64,000 nt of DNA from Frigidibacter oleivorans (GCF_003993775.1 NZ_RJRZ01000009.1:88455-152454); one strand, 5' to 3'. Positions 9,872 to 19,133 are shown, numbered from the stretch's first letter. The notes: a model not told the origin generated them from the letters alone. Numbers and translations are program-made.

Positions 9872-10527
9872 GCGCGCCCGCCCCCGACAGTGCCCCCGAC
9901 AGTGCCCAAGCCGGTCCGCGCGGCCAGCCGCAGCGCATGGCTCGCATCCCGCGCCGCCGCCGGCAGCACCGGGTCATAGGCCGCGCGGATCGCCGCCGCC
10001 ACATCCGCCCGCAGCACCGCGTCGTGCCCCGCCAGCGCCAGCGGCGAGCCGCCCCGGAACGCCCCGTCCGACCAGGTGAGGATGACCTGCACCGCCTGCG
10101 CCAGCGCGATGGTCTCGGCCGGCAGCGCGGCCAGCGCCGCATCCATCCGCACAAAGACGAAGGCCGCGCGGATCGCCCCGTCGGCATCGAAGCGGAAGCC
10201 GCGATACTGGTTCGCCCCCGCCGCCTCCAGCCGGTCGAGCAGCGGGTCGAGATCCGACAGCAGCCGGTCCAGATCGGGCACGCCGCGCAGGTCGGACCAG
10301 TCGCGCAGGAAGAAGACGAAGAGGTTCGCCCCCATCTCCGGATCGGTCTCCGCCAGCCGGTGTCCGGCCAGCGCCACCACCGCCTCGATCGCGCCCTTCA
10401 CCGTGGCCAGCGTCGCATCCTCGACCCCGAAGACCACCGGCACGATCGGCCGCCCCCAGCGGGCGCAGAGATAGCTGCCATCGGCACGGGTGAAGAAGGC
10501 GGCGATCTCGTCGGCGGAAACGGTCAT
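9868..10527 (-). CDS. conserved protein of unknown function upstream of ybgC
   Basis: I do not recognise a named family. The 219-residue product is soluble (no signal peptide or membrane helix), acidic and Ala-rich. It has an internal block FFLRDWSDLRGVPDLDRLL and a second block ANQYRGFRFDADGAIRAAFVFVRMD that look like a conserved alpha/beta core. I start at ATG 10527, with AGGAG 4 nt upstream; GTG 10530 is also in frame. It overlaps ybgC by 4 nt and is the first gene of the leftward tol-pal transcription unit, so an envelope or lipid link is possible but unproven. Confidence 0.75.
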   Translation of the reverse strand: MTVSADEIAAFFTRADGSYLCARWGRPIVPVVFGVEDATLATVKGAIEAVVALAGHRLAETDPEMGANLFVFFLRDWSDLRGVPDLDRLLSDLDPLLDRLEAAGANQYRGFRFDADGAIRAAFVFVRMDAALAALPAETIALAQAVQVILTWSDGAFRGGSPLALAGHDAVLRADVAAAIRAAYDPVLPAAARDASHALRLAARTGLGTVGGTVGGGRA

Positions 10528-10652
10528 CACTCTCCTGTCCCTGTCGCATCAGGCGGCCCTGCCCCGGCACACGCAATCCGGATGCCCTACCCGGCCCGTT
10601 CGCGCAGGAGTAGGATCGCGGCATTTGAATCACCTGATCGACGGAGAGTCCA

Positions 10653-11756
10653 TTGACCACGATCTTCTTTGCCAGCAACCGCAATATCCGCCACCGCAGC
10701 TCGTCGAAGGGCGACCTGTTCGGCGACCGGTTCAACGCCGACGGCCCGCAGATCTTCCGCGTCGGCGAGGCCGAGGTGACACTGACCGGCCCCGATCCCA
10801 AGGAAGACGACAGCTGGCAGGTGGGCGCCTCGACGCTTTACGACGAACAGCTGCGCGAGACGGCGAAGACGCCGGCCAAGCTCGGCTCCGCAGCCCTGTT
10901 CGAGAAACTGCGCCGGATCCTCAAGGAAGAGGAGCGGGACGTGCTGATCTACATCCACGGCTTCGCCAATTCCTTCGAGAATTCGCTGCGCCGGGCCGCG
11001 GCGCTGCAGGAACTGTATTCGACGGCCCGGCAGAAGGTTCAGGTCGTGCTGTTCTCCTGGCCCTCCAACGGCACGGTGCAGCCCGCCTGGCACTATTTCT
11101 CGGACCGCGACGACGCGGCGGCATCCGGCATCGCCATGGCGCGCGCCCTGCAGCGGCTGGTGGAGTTCCTGACCGAGATGCGGCTGGACGATCGCCAGAC
11201 CATCCTCGACGCGCGCAAGCTGGGCGCGGTGCCGGACCCGGACGACCTGCGGCAATGCACCCGGCGCCTGCATCTGGTGGCGCATTCGATGGGAAACTGG
11301 GCGCTGCGCCACGCGCTGCAGCGCTTCGTCGCCGAAAACGGCGGGCGGCTGCCGCGGATCTTCGACTGCGTGTTCCTGATGGCCGCGGACGAGGATCACG
11401 ACGCGCTGGCTGACGCGATGAAGCTCGGACCGCTCGACGCGCTGGCGAACCGGGTGATGGTCTATCACGCGGCGGATGACGTGGCGCTGGCCGTCTCCGA
11501 CACCACCAAGGGCATGGCCGACCGGCTGGGCACCGACGGGCCGCAGAACCTCGACCGGCTCAGCGCGCGGATCCTCGCCATCGACTGCGGCCTGATCAGC
11601 AAGACGGCGCTCAGCCACGGACGGCACCAGTATTACCGCCTGCGCGACGAGGTCATCGGCGATGTACAGATGTCGCTGGCGGCAGTGCCGCAGGACGGCC
11701 GGCCCGGGCGCAGCCCGATCCAGCCGGGGCGCAGCTGGCGGCTGCTGGCCGGCTAG
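10653..11756 (+). CDS. alpha/beta hydrolase of the DUF900 type
   Basis: Predicted cytosolic alpha/beta hydrolase. IYIHGFANSFENSLRRA (about residues 97-113) is the oxyanion-hole region, VLFSWPSNGTVQP follows, and HLVAHSMGN (about 207-215) holds the nucleophile Ser in a G/A-H-S-M-G elbow; these are marks of the DUF900 family. The start is TTG 10653, with GGAGAG five bases upstream and no better ATG nearby. Length 367 aa. It is divergent from the tol-pal leader gene and convergent with ruvB (12-bp gap). No substrate can be assigned. Confidence 0.85.
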   Translation: MTTIFFASNRNIRHRSSSKGDLFGDRFNADGPQIFRVGEAEVTLTGPDPKEDDSWQVGASTLYDEQLRETAKTPAKLGSAALFEKLRRILKEEERDVLIYIHGFANSFENSLRRAAALQELYSTARQKVQVVLFSWPSNGTVQPAWHYFSDRDDAAASGIAMARALQRLVEFLTEMRLDDRQTILDARKLGAVPDPDDLRQCTRRLHLVAHSMGNWALRHALQRFVAENGGRLPRIFDCVFLMAADEDHDALADAMKLGPLDALANRVMVYHAADDVALAVSDTTKGMADRLGTDGPQNLDRLSARILAIDCGLISKTALSHGRHQYYRLRDEVIGDVQMSLAAVPQDGRPGRSPIQPGRSWRLLAG

Positions 11757-11768
11757 CCGCGGCGCGCC

Positions 11769-12821
11769 TCAGGCGAACAGGTCGGACTGCCCGCGCGGAT
11801 CGGGCGGCGGCAGGCCCAGATGCGACCAGGCGCGGGCGGCCAGCATCCGGCCGCGCGGGGTGCGCTGGATCAGGCCCTGCTGCAGCAGATAGGGCTCGAT
11901 CACCTCCTCGATCGCGTCGCGGCTTTCCGACAGTGCGGCCGAGAGGGTTTCCACCCCCACCGGCCCGCCCTGGTAATGCTCTGCCATCAGCGTCAGATAG
12001 CGCCGGTCCGCCCCGTCGAGCCCGAGGTCGTCCACCCCCAGCCGGGTCAGCGCCCGGTCGGCGATGGCGCGGTTCAGCCGCCCGTCGCCCTCGACCAGCG
12101 CGAAATCGACGACCCGGCGCAGCAGCCTCCCGGCGATGCGCGGCGTCCCCCGCGCCCGCCGCGCGATCTCGCGCGTGCCGTCGGGATCGGCGGGCACCCC
12201 CAGCAGCCGCGCCCCCCGCGCCACGATCAGGTCGAGCTCGTCCTCGGTATAGAACTGCAGCCGGGTTGGAATGCCGAACCTGTCGCGCAGCGGTGTGGTC
12301 AAGAGGCCCAGCCGGGTCGTCGCGCCGACCAGCGTGAAGGGCTGCAGCTCGATCCGCACCGTCCGCGCCGCCGGCCCCTCGCCGATCACGAGGTCCAGCT
12401 CGAAATCCTCCATCGCGGGATAGAGCACCTCTTCCACCGCCGGGTTCAGCCGGTGGATTTCGTCGATGAACAGCACGTCCCGCGCCTCGAGATTGGTCAG
12501 GATCGCGGCAAGGTCGCCCGCCCGCGCCAGCACCGGGCCCGAGGTCATGCGGAAATTGACCCCCAGTTCCCGCGCCACGATCTGCGCCAGCGTGGTCTTG
12601 CCCAGACCGGGGGGGCCGTGGAACAGCGTGTGGTCCATCGCCTCGCCCCGCCGCCGGGCGCTTTCGATGAAGACGCGCAGATTGGCCCGCGCCTCGGCCT
12701 GGCCCACGAATTCCTCCAGACCCTGCGGACGCAGCGCCCGGTCGGCGGCGACGGCATCCTCGGGCAGAGGGCTGGCACGCAGGGTGGGATCGGGGGCTTG
12801 CATCGGCACCTTGACGGCCAT
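11769..12821 (-). CDS. ruvB: Holliday junction branch migration DNA helicase RuvB
   Basis: AAA+ motor that drives branch migration of Holliday junctions with RuvA. Walker [10 protein letters not shown], Walker [13 protein letters not shown] and the sensor/arginine-finger region ([18 protein letters not shown]) are all present. The C-terminal winged helix includes [18 protein letters not shown]. Length 350 aa is normal. ATG 12821 is used; ATG 12803 (MQAPDP), with AAGGTG just before it, is a fair alternative. Unlike most relatives it is not next to ruvA: htpX and a repeat element lie between. Confidence 0.97.
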   Translation of the reverse strand: MAVKVPMQAPDPTLRASPLPEDAVAADRALRPQGLEEFVGQAEARANLRVFIESARRRGEAMDHTLFHGPPGLGKTTLAQIVARELGVNFRMTSGPVLARAGDLAAILTNLEARDVLFIDEIHRLNPAVEEVLYPAMEDFELDLVIGEGPAARTVRIELQPFTLVGATTRLGLLTTPLRDRFGIPTRLQFYTEDELDLIVARGARLLGVPADPDGTREIARRARGTPRIAGRLLRRVVDFALVEGDGRLNRAIADRALTRLGVDDLGLDGADRRYLTLMAEHYQGGPVGVETLSAALSESRDAIEEVIEPYLLQQGLIQRTPRGRMLAARAWSHLGLPPPDPRGQSDLFA

Positions 12822-12880
12822 GGCGGGGTTGCCGTTCCGTTCTCACAGGGAAGCCCGGCCGATGCAAGAGCGGTGAGGGC

Positions 12881-12940
12881 GCAGGGGGCGCTGCCCCCGT
12901 CGCCTGCGGCGCCTCCCCCGGGATATTTGCGAACAGAAGA
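12881..12940. repeat. Rhodobacteraceae-type intergenic repeat with hairpin
   Basis: GGGGGC-GCT-GCCCCC (12884-12898) forms a 6-bp stem. It is followed by a GC-rich stretch and then CTCCCCCGGGATATTTG with a trailing AACAGAAGATG. This layout matches an abundant intergenic element I recall from Paracoccus/Rhodobacter-type genomes, usually found at gene 3' ends. Here it lies 11 bp beyond the htpX stop, between htpX and ruvB. A diverged copy is seen at 34066-34140. Family assignment is from memory; the hairpin is directly visible. Confidence 0.6.
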
Positions 12941-12950
12941 TGGGGCGCGG

Positions 12951-13868
12951 TCAGCCCCAGGGGCCGCGGCGGGCGGCGCGCCGGGTGCGGGGGATCGAGC
13001 TGGCGGCCGGCGCGGGGGCGCGGCCGGCGGTGCGGCCGCCCGCCATCTCGACCAGCGCGGCGACCCGGTTTGCGGTGTTCGGGTGGGTCGAGAACAGCTT
13101 GTCATGCGCATGGGCATGCAGCGGGTTGATGATGAACATATGCGCGGTGGCCGGGTTGCGCTCGGCGGCGGGGTTGTCGATCCGCGCGGCGAAGCCCTGG
13201 ATCTTTTCCAGCGCCGCGGCGAGCCACAGGGGCTGGCCGCAGATCTCGGCCCCCACGCGGTCGGCCTCGTATTCCCGCGCGCGGCTGATCGCCATCTGCA
13301 CCAGCGCGGCCGCCAGCGGCGCGAGGATCATCAGCGCCAGCGTGCCCACCAGCCCCATGCGTTCGCGGCTGCCGCCGAAGAACAGCGCGAAATTCGCGAG
13401 CATGGAAATTGCCCCGGCGAAGGTGGCGGTGATCGTCATGATCAGCGTGTCGTGATTGCGGATATGGGCGAGTTCATGCGCCATCACGCCGGCCAGCTCT
13501 TCGGGCGACAGGCGGCGGAGCAGGCCGGTGGTGGCGGCGACGGCGGCATTCTGCGGGTTGCGCCCGGTGGCAAAGGCATTGGGCTGGTCGGTGTCGATGA
13601 TATAGCAGGCGGGCATCGGCATGCCGTTGCGCGCGCACATCTCGCGCACCATGCCGACATAGGCGGGGGCCTCCGCCTCGGTCACCGGGCGGGCGTTGTG
13701 CATGCGCAGCACCGCCCTGTCGCTGTTCCACCAGGTGAAGAGGTTCATCAGCCCCGCGACGACCAGCGCGATCACCGCGCCGCCCGATCCGCCGATCAGC
13801 CAGCCCACGCCCATGAACAGCGCCGTCATCGCCGCCATCAGCATCGCCGTCTTCACATAAGCGCCCAT
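12951..13868 (-). CDS. htpX: M48 zinc metalloprotease HtpX
   Basis: Inner-membrane protease of heat/membrane stress quality control. From ATG 13868 it has two N-terminal membrane segments (about residues 7-25 and 29-47), the zinc site [12 protein letters not shown] (HExxH, about 128-132), two further membrane segments (about 143-160 and 172-192), and the third ligand region REYEADRVG. The last 35 residues are Arg/Ala/Pro-rich. Length 305 aa. It lies in the middle of the ruv genes, 62 nt after ruvA, which suggests insertion into or shared expression with the recombination operon. Confidence 0.95.
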   Translation of the reverse strand: MGAYVKTAMLMAAMTALFMGVGWLIGGSGGAVIALVVAGLMNLFTWWNSDRAVLRMHNARPVTEAEAPAYVGMVREMCARNGMPMPACYIIDTDQPNAFATGRNPQNAAVAATTGLLRRLSPEELAGVMAHELAHIRNHDTLIMTITATFAGAISMLANFALFFGGSRERMGLVGTLALMILAPLAAALVQMAISRAREYEADRVGAEICGQPLWLAAALEKIQGFAARIDNPAAERNPATAHMFIINPLHAHAHDKLFSTHPNTANRVAALVEMAGGRTAGRAPAPAASSIPRTRRAARRGPWG

Positions 13869-13930
13869 TGCCGCCCCTCTGCCTGCCTCACGCCATGGAT
13901 ATGGAGGCGGGGGCGGCGGCTGCCAAGGTT

Positions 13931-14605
13931 TCAGCCCTTGGGGGCGAGCAGGCGCAGCGCGGCCCGGATCAGGGCGGGGGTCGTGGCGGCGGGATCGGCG
14001 GCGGCGGCCTCGGCCACGGCGGCGGCGGCCTCGGACGGGCCGTAGCCGAGATTGCCGAGCGCCGACAGCGCGTCCGAGGTCGCGGCGGCAGAGGAGGGCG
14101 CGGCCGGCGCGGCGGCGGCGCGGGGGGCGGCGGGCGCCTCGATCACCGCATCGGCCCCGGGCAGGCCTGCATCCACCGTCAGCGCGCCGCCCAGTGCCAT
14201 GACCGAAGGCGCGCGGTCCTTCAGTTCCAGCACCACCCGCTGCGCCAGTTTCGGCCCCACCCCGGGCGCGCGGCGCACCGCGTTCCAGTCGCCGAGCGCG
14301 ATGGCGCGGCCCAGCCCTTCGGCCCCCAGCGTGCCGAGAATGGCGAGCGAGGCCTTCGCCCCGATCCCCTGCACCCCGGTCAGGAGCCGGTGCCATTCCT
14401 TTTCCAGCAGCGTCGTGAAGCCGAAAAGCTGCAGCAGATCCTCGCGCACCAGCAGGTCGGTATAGAGCGCGCAGGCCTCGCCCACCTTGGGCAGCGCCGC
14501 GGCGGTGCGGTCCGAGACATGGACGAGATAGCCCACGCCCCGCACGTCGATCAGCACGTGATCGGCGGCGCGGTGCAGGATCACCCCGGCGATGCGCCCG
14601 ATCAT
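13931..14605 (-). CDS. ruvA: Holliday junction branch migration protein RuvA
   Basis: Junction-binding tetramer that loads Ruv[10 protein letters not shown] and [12 protein letters not shown] mark the N-terminal OB fold (1-63). Helix-hairpin-helix motifs follow ([27 protein letters not shown]; about 75-130). A long Ala/Pro-rich linker leads to domain III ([20 protein letters not shown]), which contacts RuvB. Length 224 aa. Start ATG 14605 overlaps the ruvC stop (ATGA). Confidence 0.96.
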   Translation of the reverse strand: MIGRIAGVILHRAADHVLIDVRGVGYLVHVSDRTAAALPKVGEACALYTDLLVREDLLQLFGFTTLLEKEWHRLLTGVQGIGAKASLAILGTLGAEGLGRAIALGDWNAVRRAPGVGPKLAQRVVLELKDRAPSVMALGGALTVDAGLPGADAVIEAPAAPRAAAAPAAPSSAAATSDALSALGNLGYGPSEAAAAVAEAAAADPAATTPALIRAALRLLAPKG

Positions 14606-15177
14606 GCGCCGCCCCCGACCGCGCGGCGGCGGGCAAGGTCGGCCCAGGCGGCAGCGCTGCTGCCGCGCCCGGCGCGGGCGGCCCTGACCGTGGCCGAGAC
14701 GCGATGCGCGCTTTGCAGGTGATGGGCATGGGTGATGGCGATGGCCAGCGCATCGGCGGCGTCGGCCCCGGCGAACTCGACCCCGGGCAGTTGCACCCGC
14801 ACCATGTGCTGCACCTGTTCCTTGCCGGCATGGCCGACGCCGACGACCGCCTTCTTCACCGCGTTCGGGGCATATTCGCCCACCGCGATGCCCGCCCGGG
14901 CCGGGGCCAGCAGCGCCACCGCCCGCGCCTGGCCGAGTTTCAGCGTGCCCGAGGCATCCTTGTTGACGAAGGTCTGTTCGACGGCCGCCGCATCGGGCGC
15001 GAAGCGGTCCACCACGGCGCAGATCTGGTCGAACAGCGCCAGCAGCCGCACCGCCAGATCGCCCTCGCCCGAGGTGCACAGCCCGTTGGCGACATGGGAC
15101 AGGCGCGCGCCCTCGACCTCGATCACGCCCCAGCCGGTCGTCCGCAATCCCGGATCGAGCCCCAGAACCCGCATCAT
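14602..15177 (-). CDS. ruvC: crossover junction endodeoxyribonuclease RuvC
   Basis: Resolves Holliday junctions by paired cuts. The acidic catalytic set is visible: Asp in [15 protein letters not shown] (residue 8), Glu in [11 protein letters not shown] (about 69), and the two Asp in [16 protein letters not shown] (about 141-144), plus VGHAGKEQV. Length 191 aa. Start ATG 15177 (MMRVLG), with AGAAGGGG upstream; ATG 15174 is equally possible. First gene of ruvC-ruvA-htpX-ruvB, transcribed leftwards. Confidence 0.96.
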   Translation of the reverse strand: MMRVLGLDPGLRTTGWGVIEVEGARLSHVANGLCTSGEGDLAVRLLALFDQICAVVDRFAPDAAAVEQTFVNKDASGTLKLGQARAVALLAPARAGIAVGEYAPNAVKKAVVGVGHAGKEQVQHMVRVQLPGVEFAGADAADALAIAITHAHHLQSAHRVSATVRAARAGRGSSAAAWADLARRRAVGGGA

Positions 15178-15416
15178 CCGCCCCTTCTGCCCTGCAGCTG
15201 GCCCGCTTCGCATCCGGGGGCCGGTCCTGTCGTTGCTGCGGGAAGGGCTAGCACGAAAGGCGAACATCCGCCAGCGGCAAGGCCGATGGGCGGGCCGCGA
15301 CATCGGCGCCCGCGGCGCCTGTCGTAAAAGCGACATGCCGGAAGCGGAAAGCGACACAGGTTTCGCCCGGAAATCAACCGCTTGCGCGAAATGACGGCGC
15401 GGCGGCGGAGCCATGC

Positions 15417-15449
15417 TGCACGTGCATTGCGACCATGCAATCCGGTCGC
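15417..15449. promoter_or_regulatory. stacked palindromes upstream of the DUF1127 gene
   Basis: Three inverted repeats overlap: TGCACGTGCA (15417-15426, perfect), ATTGC-N6-GCAAT (15426-15441) and GCGACC-N9-GGTCGC (15429-15449). They lie immediately upstream of the candidate -35 element, where an activator or repressor would bind. Operator function is inferred from position and symmetry. Confidence 0.45.
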
Positions 15450-15478
15450 TTGTGTTCGCACCCGGCCCGATCTATTTG
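15450..15478 (+). promoter_or_regulatory. candidate promoter of the DUF1127 gene
   Basis: TTGTGT (15450-15455), a 17-nt spacer, and TATTTG (15473-15478) form a moderate sigma70- or RpoH-like promoter. A start near 15485 would give a leader of about 48 nt that begins at the GGAAGC/GCTTCC hairpin. DUF1127 genes of Rhodobacter are known from stress (RpoH-type) regulons, but sigma specificity cannot be decided from these hexamers. Confidence 0.4.
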
Positions 15479-15485
15479 CGCTTCA

Positions 15486-15502
15486 GGAAGCGAGTTGCTT
15501 CC
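15486..15502 (+). promoter_or_regulatory. leader hairpin before the DUF1127 gene
   Basis: GGAAGC-GAGTT-GCTTCC is a perfect 6-bp inverted repeat ending 30 nt before the start codon, followed by the AT-rich stretch ATATTAATCGTTTTG and the ribosome binding site AAAGGA. It could stabilise the 5' end of the mRNA or bind a regulator. Function inferred. Confidence 0.4.
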
Positions 15503-15532
15503 ATATTAATCGTTTTGAAAAGGACAACGATC

Positions 15533-15715
15533 ATGGCCAGCTACGAACTCAGCCAGGTCTCGGGCCTCGGCATCGTGGGCCGGGTCCGCGCCGCCATCGC
15601 CGCGTGGAACGACGCGCGCGTTACCCGCCAGGCGCTGTCGCGTCTGTCGGACCGGGAACTGGACGATATCGGCCTGACCCGCAGCGACATCGACGCGGTC
15701 AGCCGCGGCTTCTGA
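15533..15715 (+). CDS. DUF1127 microprotein
   Basis: A 60-residue basic protein that ends in the DUF1127 domain: the Trp-containing helix (AAIAAWNDARVTRQALSRLS) followed by DRELDDIGLTRSDIDAVSRGF. Start ATG 15533 has AAAGGA upstream; the frame is open further up but that part lacks family similarity. Small DUF1127 proteins are reported as RNA-binding or phosphate/stress-related regulators in alphaproteobacteria. I saw no CCUCCUCCC-type sRNA array downstream, which accompanies one Rhodobacter member. Monocistronic by context. Confidence 0.9.
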   Translation: MASYELSQVSGLGIVGRVRAAIAAWNDARVTRQALSRLSDRELDDIGLTRSDIDAVSRGF

Positions 15716-15866
15716 GGCAGACCGAAGGCCCGCGCGGCCGACCTGACGACAAACGAACCGCACGAGACGGGGCCGTGGCAGAGCGATCTGCACCGGCCCT
15801 TAGTCGTTGAAGGCCCCTGATCGGTTTCGGCCCGTATCCGGAAAGGCGCGAAAAGGCCGCGGGGGC

Positions 15867-16217
15867 TCAGTCCAGCAGTGCCGCGGCCCGCCGGAACCCG
15901 TCGGCCAGCGCCACCGTCGCCGGGTCTGCGGCCAGCAGCATCGCCCCCACCCGGTCGGCCTGGTCGCCGGCGCGCAGCCGGTCCAGCCGCGCGTCATAGG
16001 CCGCGGCCCCGATCTGCGCCAGCATCGCGCCTTTCGTCAGCATCACCGCCACGGCCGTCACCGCCAGCATCCGCAGCACCGGCGAGCGCGGCTGCGGACG
16101 GCGAACGGGCACCTGCCGGCCCAATGTGCCCGGCGCCTCGAACCCGCCGCCCATGCGGTGCACCGTCTCGATGCGAGACAGGCGCCGGTAGAAATCCTCC
16201 ATGTTCTCGTCAATCAT
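15867..16217 (-). CDS. small single-pass membrane protein, unknown function
   Basis: Not recognised as a named family. From ATG 16217 (GAGG 8 nt upstream) the 116-residue product has an acidic N-terminus (MIDENMEDFYRRLSRIETVH), a basic Pro-rich stretch, one membrane segment (about residues 49-72, VLRMLAVTAVAVMLTKGAML), and a helical C-terminal part of about 45 residues. An earlier in-frame ATG (16328) overlaps prmA and looks non-coding. It lies 77 nt behind prmA on the same strand, possibly co-transcribed. Confidence 0.65.
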   Translation of the reverse strand: MIDENMEDFYRRLSRIETVHRMGGGFEAPGTLGRQVPVRRPQPRSPVLRMLAVTAVAVMLTKGAMLAQIGAAAYDARLDRLRAGDQADRVGAMLLAADPATVALADGFRRAAALLD

Positions 16218-16294
16218 CGCACATACCTCGGGCAAGACCGTCCGGTCCGGCAGGGGTAGGTCCGAAATGTGGCGAAATCCGGGCAGGCCGGCCG

Positions 16295-17173
16295 TCACTG
16301 GATCCGGCGCATCACCAATGTGGTCCATTCGCCGATTTCGTCCCGCGCATGCGTGGCAAAGCCGGCCTCGCGATAGGCGGCCTCGGTCTCGTCGGCCTGC
16401 ACGGTCAGGATGCCCGACAGAATCGCATGGCCCGCGGGAGCGATCCGGCGGCCCATTTCCGGGGCCAGTTCGATCAGCGGACCCTTGAGGATATTGGCGA
16501 AGACGAGGTCGTAGGGCGCCGCCGCGTCGTGGCGGTCATGGTCGAAACCCGCGCATTCGAAACATTCGACCCGCCCCGCGAGTCCGTTGGCCACGACATT
16601 CGCCGCCGCCGTGTCCACCGCCACGATGTCGAGGTCGGATGCCATGACCGGCGCGATCTCCGGCCAGATCCGCGCCGCCGCCATCGCCAGAACGGCGGTG
16701 CCGCAGCCGATATCGGCCACCTTCGCGGCGCGCACGCCTTCGGCATCCAGCCGGTCGAGCGCGATCAGGCAGCCTTGGGTGGTGCCGTGATGGCCGGTGC
16801 CGAAGGCCATCGCCGCCTCGATCAGCAGCGGCTCGCGCCCTTCGGGCACCTTGTCGGCATCATGGGCGCCGTAGATGAAGAACCGCCCCGCCTCGATCGG
16901 GTGCAGGTCGCGGCGCACATGCGCAACCCAGTCGGTATCGGGCACCTCGGACACGATGAAGGGCTGCGCGCCGAAGGCCGCCGCCAGCAGCGCCAGTTCG
17001 GTATCGTCGGGACGGTCGAGGAAATAGCCGCCCACCTCCCACCGGCCCGAGCCGTCCTCGATCTCGAAGACGCCGACGCCGGTGGGCTCCGGCTCCATCG
17101 CTTCCATCGCCTCGCCGAGGGCTTCGGCGGGGTCGCGCCCGGCCAGCGTCGTCAGGGCGGTGAAGGTGGTCAT
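16295..17173 (-). CDS. prmA: ribosomal protein L11 methyltransferase
   Basis: SAM-dependent enzyme that trimethylates ribosomal protein L11 in the cytosol. SAM motif I is VADIGCGTAVLAMAAA (about residues 153-168), preceded by the family signature AMAFGTGHHGTTQGCL, and followed by SDLDIVAVDTA and VFANILKGPL. The N-terminal L11-recognition domain spans about 1-110. Length 292 aa, a little shorter than enterobacterial PrmA but usual for alphaproteobacteria. Start ATG 17173. Confidence 0.93.
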   Translation of the reverse strand: MTTFTALTTLAGRDPAEALGEAMEAMEPEPTGVGVFEIEDGSGRWEVGGYFLDRPDDTELALLAAAFGAQPFIVSEVPDTDWVAHVRRDLHPIEAGRFFIYGAHDADKVPEGREPLLIEAAMAFGTGHHGTTQGCLIALDRLDAEGVRAAKVADIGCGTAVLAMAAARIWPEIAPVMASDLDIVAVDTAAANVVANGLAGRVECFECAGFDHDRHDAAAPYDLVFANILKGPLIELAPEMGRRIAPAGHAILSGILTVQADETEAAYREAGFATHARDEIGEWTTLVMRRIQ

Positions 17174-17268
17174 GGCAGGCTCCGGCAGGAAGGGGGCAAA
17201 CGATGGGGAACGCCCCGGGCGATAGGCCCGCCCGCCCCCGCCGTCAAGCGGCGCCGGATCGCGCGGCT

Positions 17269-17949
17269 TCAGCCCGCCGCGCGCGATCCGCTGCCGACCC
17301 CGGTGCCGATCGGGCAGGTCACGCCGGTGCCGCCGATGCCGCAATAGCCGTTCGGGTTCTTCGCCAGATACTGCTGGTGATAGTCCTCGGCCGGGTAGAA
17401 GGGCGGCGCGGGCAGGATCTCGGTCGTGACCGGGCCATAGCCCGCGACCCCCAGCCGTTCGGCATAGGCCGCGCGCGAGGCTTCGGCGGCGGCAGCCTGT
17501 TCGGGCGAGGCGGTGTAGATGCCGCTGCGATACTGGGTGCCCACATCATTGCCCTGCCGCATGCCCTGCGTCGGGTCGTGGTTTTCCCAGAACACCTTCA
17601 GCAGGTCCTCGTAGCCGATGACCGCCGGATCGTAGACCACGCGCACCACCTCGTTATGGCCGGTCATGCCCGAACAGACCTCGCGATAGGTCGGGTTCGG
17701 CGTCGGACCGCCGGCATAGCCCACCTGCGTGACCCAGACGCCGGGCAGGTCCCAGAACTTGCGCTCCACCCCCCAGAAACAGCCCATGCCGAACACCGCC
17801 TCCTCCATGCCCTCGGGCCGGGGACCGTTCAGCGGACGGCCGGACAGGAAATGCGTCTCGGCCGTCGGGATCGGCTCTGCCCGGCCGGGCAGGGCCTCGT
17901 CGGCCGAGGGGATGCGGGAAGGCTTGCCGAAAAGCGCGTTCAGAAGCAT
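17269..17949 (-). CDS. msrA: peptide-methionine (S)-S-oxide reductase MsrA
   Basis: Repairs methionine-S-sulfoxide in proteins. The catalytic Cys is in [14 protein letters not shown] (about residue 56). [35 protein letters not shown] and the C-terminal [16 protein letters not shown], with recycling Cys residues, complete the set. Length 226 aa includes a roughly 45-residue N-terminal extension, usual in MsrA of this group. AGGAGG lies 5 nt before ATG 17949. Divergent from the secreted-repeat gene at 18148. Confidence 0.96.
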   Translation of the reverse strand: MLLNALFGKPSRIPSADEALPGRAEPIPTAETHFLSGRPLNGPRPEGMEEAVFGMGCFWGVERKFWDLPGVWVTQVGYAGGPTPNPTYREVCSGMTGHNEVVRVVYDPAVIGYEDLLKVFWENHDPTQGMRQGNDVGTQYRSGIYTASPEQAAAAEASRAAYAERLGVAGYGPVTTEILPAPPFYPAEDYHQQYLAKNPNGYCGIGGTGVTCPIGTGVGSGSRAAG

Positions 17950-18147
17950 GGGGACCTCCTGTCCTGTTCGTCCCCTATGTAGGGGCCGCGCGGCCGGATC
18001 GCCAGTCGCACCCCAGTCGCGCCCCGGGGACGGAGCCCCCTGCCCCGCCACTCTCACGTTTCCGTGACCGCGGGATGCCGGCCCCGCCCCCTTGCGTCGC
18101 ACTATCAGGCAGCCGGGCGGTCCGGCCGCCCCAGACCGGAGTTGACG

Positions 18148-18528
18148 ATGCCCGACCTGCGTTCCGCCTGCCTTGTTCTTGCCCTGTCCGCCGTCCTGCC
18201 CCTGCCGGCAGCCGCCGCGCCCGCCATGACCGGCGGCAGCGCGCTCGGCCCCGTGCTGACCGATGCCAGGGGCATGACGCTCTACATCTTCGACGAGGAT
18301 CGCGACGGGCAATCCGCCTGCTACGACGCCTGCGCCGTCAACTGGCCGCCGCTGCTGGCCGAGGCCGGGGCGGTGCCCGAGGGCGACTTCACGCTGTCCC
18401 CGCGCAAGGACGGCGCGATGCAGTGGACCTTGCGGGGCCAGCCGCTTTACACATGGATCAAGGATGCCGCGCCGGGCGACGTGACCGGCGACGGGGTGAA
18501 AGGTGTCTGGCACGCGGCCAAGCCCTAA
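18148..18528 (+). CDS. secreted protein of the COG4315 / Lipoprotein_15 repeat family
   Basis: 126-residue exported protein with a signal peptide ([24 protein letters not shown]) followed by two copies of the family repeat: [36 protein letters not shown], and the second half ending in [26 protein letters not shown]. Two Cys in SACYDAC may pair in the periplasm. The family has no established function. It stands 89 nt upstream of an ECF sigma factor on the same strand and may be a regulon member or sensor input. Confidence 0.85.
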   Translation: MPDLRSACLVLALSAVLPLPAAAAPAMTGGSALGPVLTDARGMTLYIFDEDRDGQSACYDACAVNWPPLLAEAGAVPEGDFTLSPRKDGAMQWTLRGQPLYTWIKDAAPGDVTGDGVKGVWHAAKP

Positions 18529-18617
18529 GCGATACCGGACCCGCGCCCCCGCGGGCCATCCCGAACCATCCACGGCGCCGCCCGTCCGGCGCCGTTTTCC
18601 CCCGCCGCCGAGGCCGC

Positions 18618-19133
18618 ATGTCGCTGCTGGACGAGATCGAGGCCCAGATCCCCGCGCTGCGCCGCCATGCGCGGGCGCTGACGCGCGACGCCTCGCGGGC
18701 GGACGATCTGGTGCAGGACTGTCTCGAGCGGGCGGTGGCCGCGCGCGACCGGTTCCGCGGCCCCGAGGCCGGGGGCGGATCGCTGCGCGGCTGGCTGTTC
18801 CGCATCCTGACCAACCTGCATCGCGACGCGCTGCGCCGCGACAGCCTGCGCAGCCATCTGGTCGTGGCCGGGGACCTGCCCGAACCCGCCCGGCCCGGCG
18901 GGCAGGAGGCGCATCTGGCCCTGCGCGAGGTGGAGGCGGCGCTGACCCGCCTGCCCGAGGATCAGCGCCGCGCCCTGCTGCTGGTCGCGGTCGAGGGGCT
19001 GAGCCTTGCCGAGGCGGCACAGGCGCTCGATATCGCCGAGGGCACGCTGGTGTCGCGGCTCGGCCGGGCGCGGGCCAGCCTGCGGGCCATGACCGGGCGC
19101 GAACCGCGCCGAGAACGGAAGGCGGAACGATGA
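18618..19133 (+). CDS. ECF-type RNA polymerase sigma factor
   Basis: 171-residue sigma70-family factor with only regions 2 and 4. Region 2: residues about 10-80, with [23 protein letters not shown] and [17 protein letters not shown]. Region 4: about 105-160, [41 protein letters not shown], including the helix-turn-helix that reads the -35 element. The next gene overlaps by 4 nt (ATGA) and looks like its anti-sigma factor, the usual ECF arrangement. I could not identify the cognate promoter with confidence. Confidence 0.92.
   Translation: MSLLDEIEAQIPALRRHARALTRDASRADDLVQDCLERAVAARDRFRGPEAGGGSLRGWLFRILTNLHRDALRRDSLRSHLVVAGDLPEPARPGGQEAHLALREVEAALTRLPEDQRRALLLVAVEGLSLAEAAQALDIAEGTLVSRLGRARASLRAMTGREPRRERKAER

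Larger units (their letters stand above)
15178..15532. other. 355-bp divergent intergenic region, ruvC / DUF1127
   Basis: No coding gene is supported here. The left part (to about 15400) is GC-rich and should hold the ruvC promoter, which I cannot place. The right 120 bp is unusually AT-rich for this genome and carries stacked palindromes, a candidate promoter and a leader hairpin, described separately. Confidence 0.6.
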
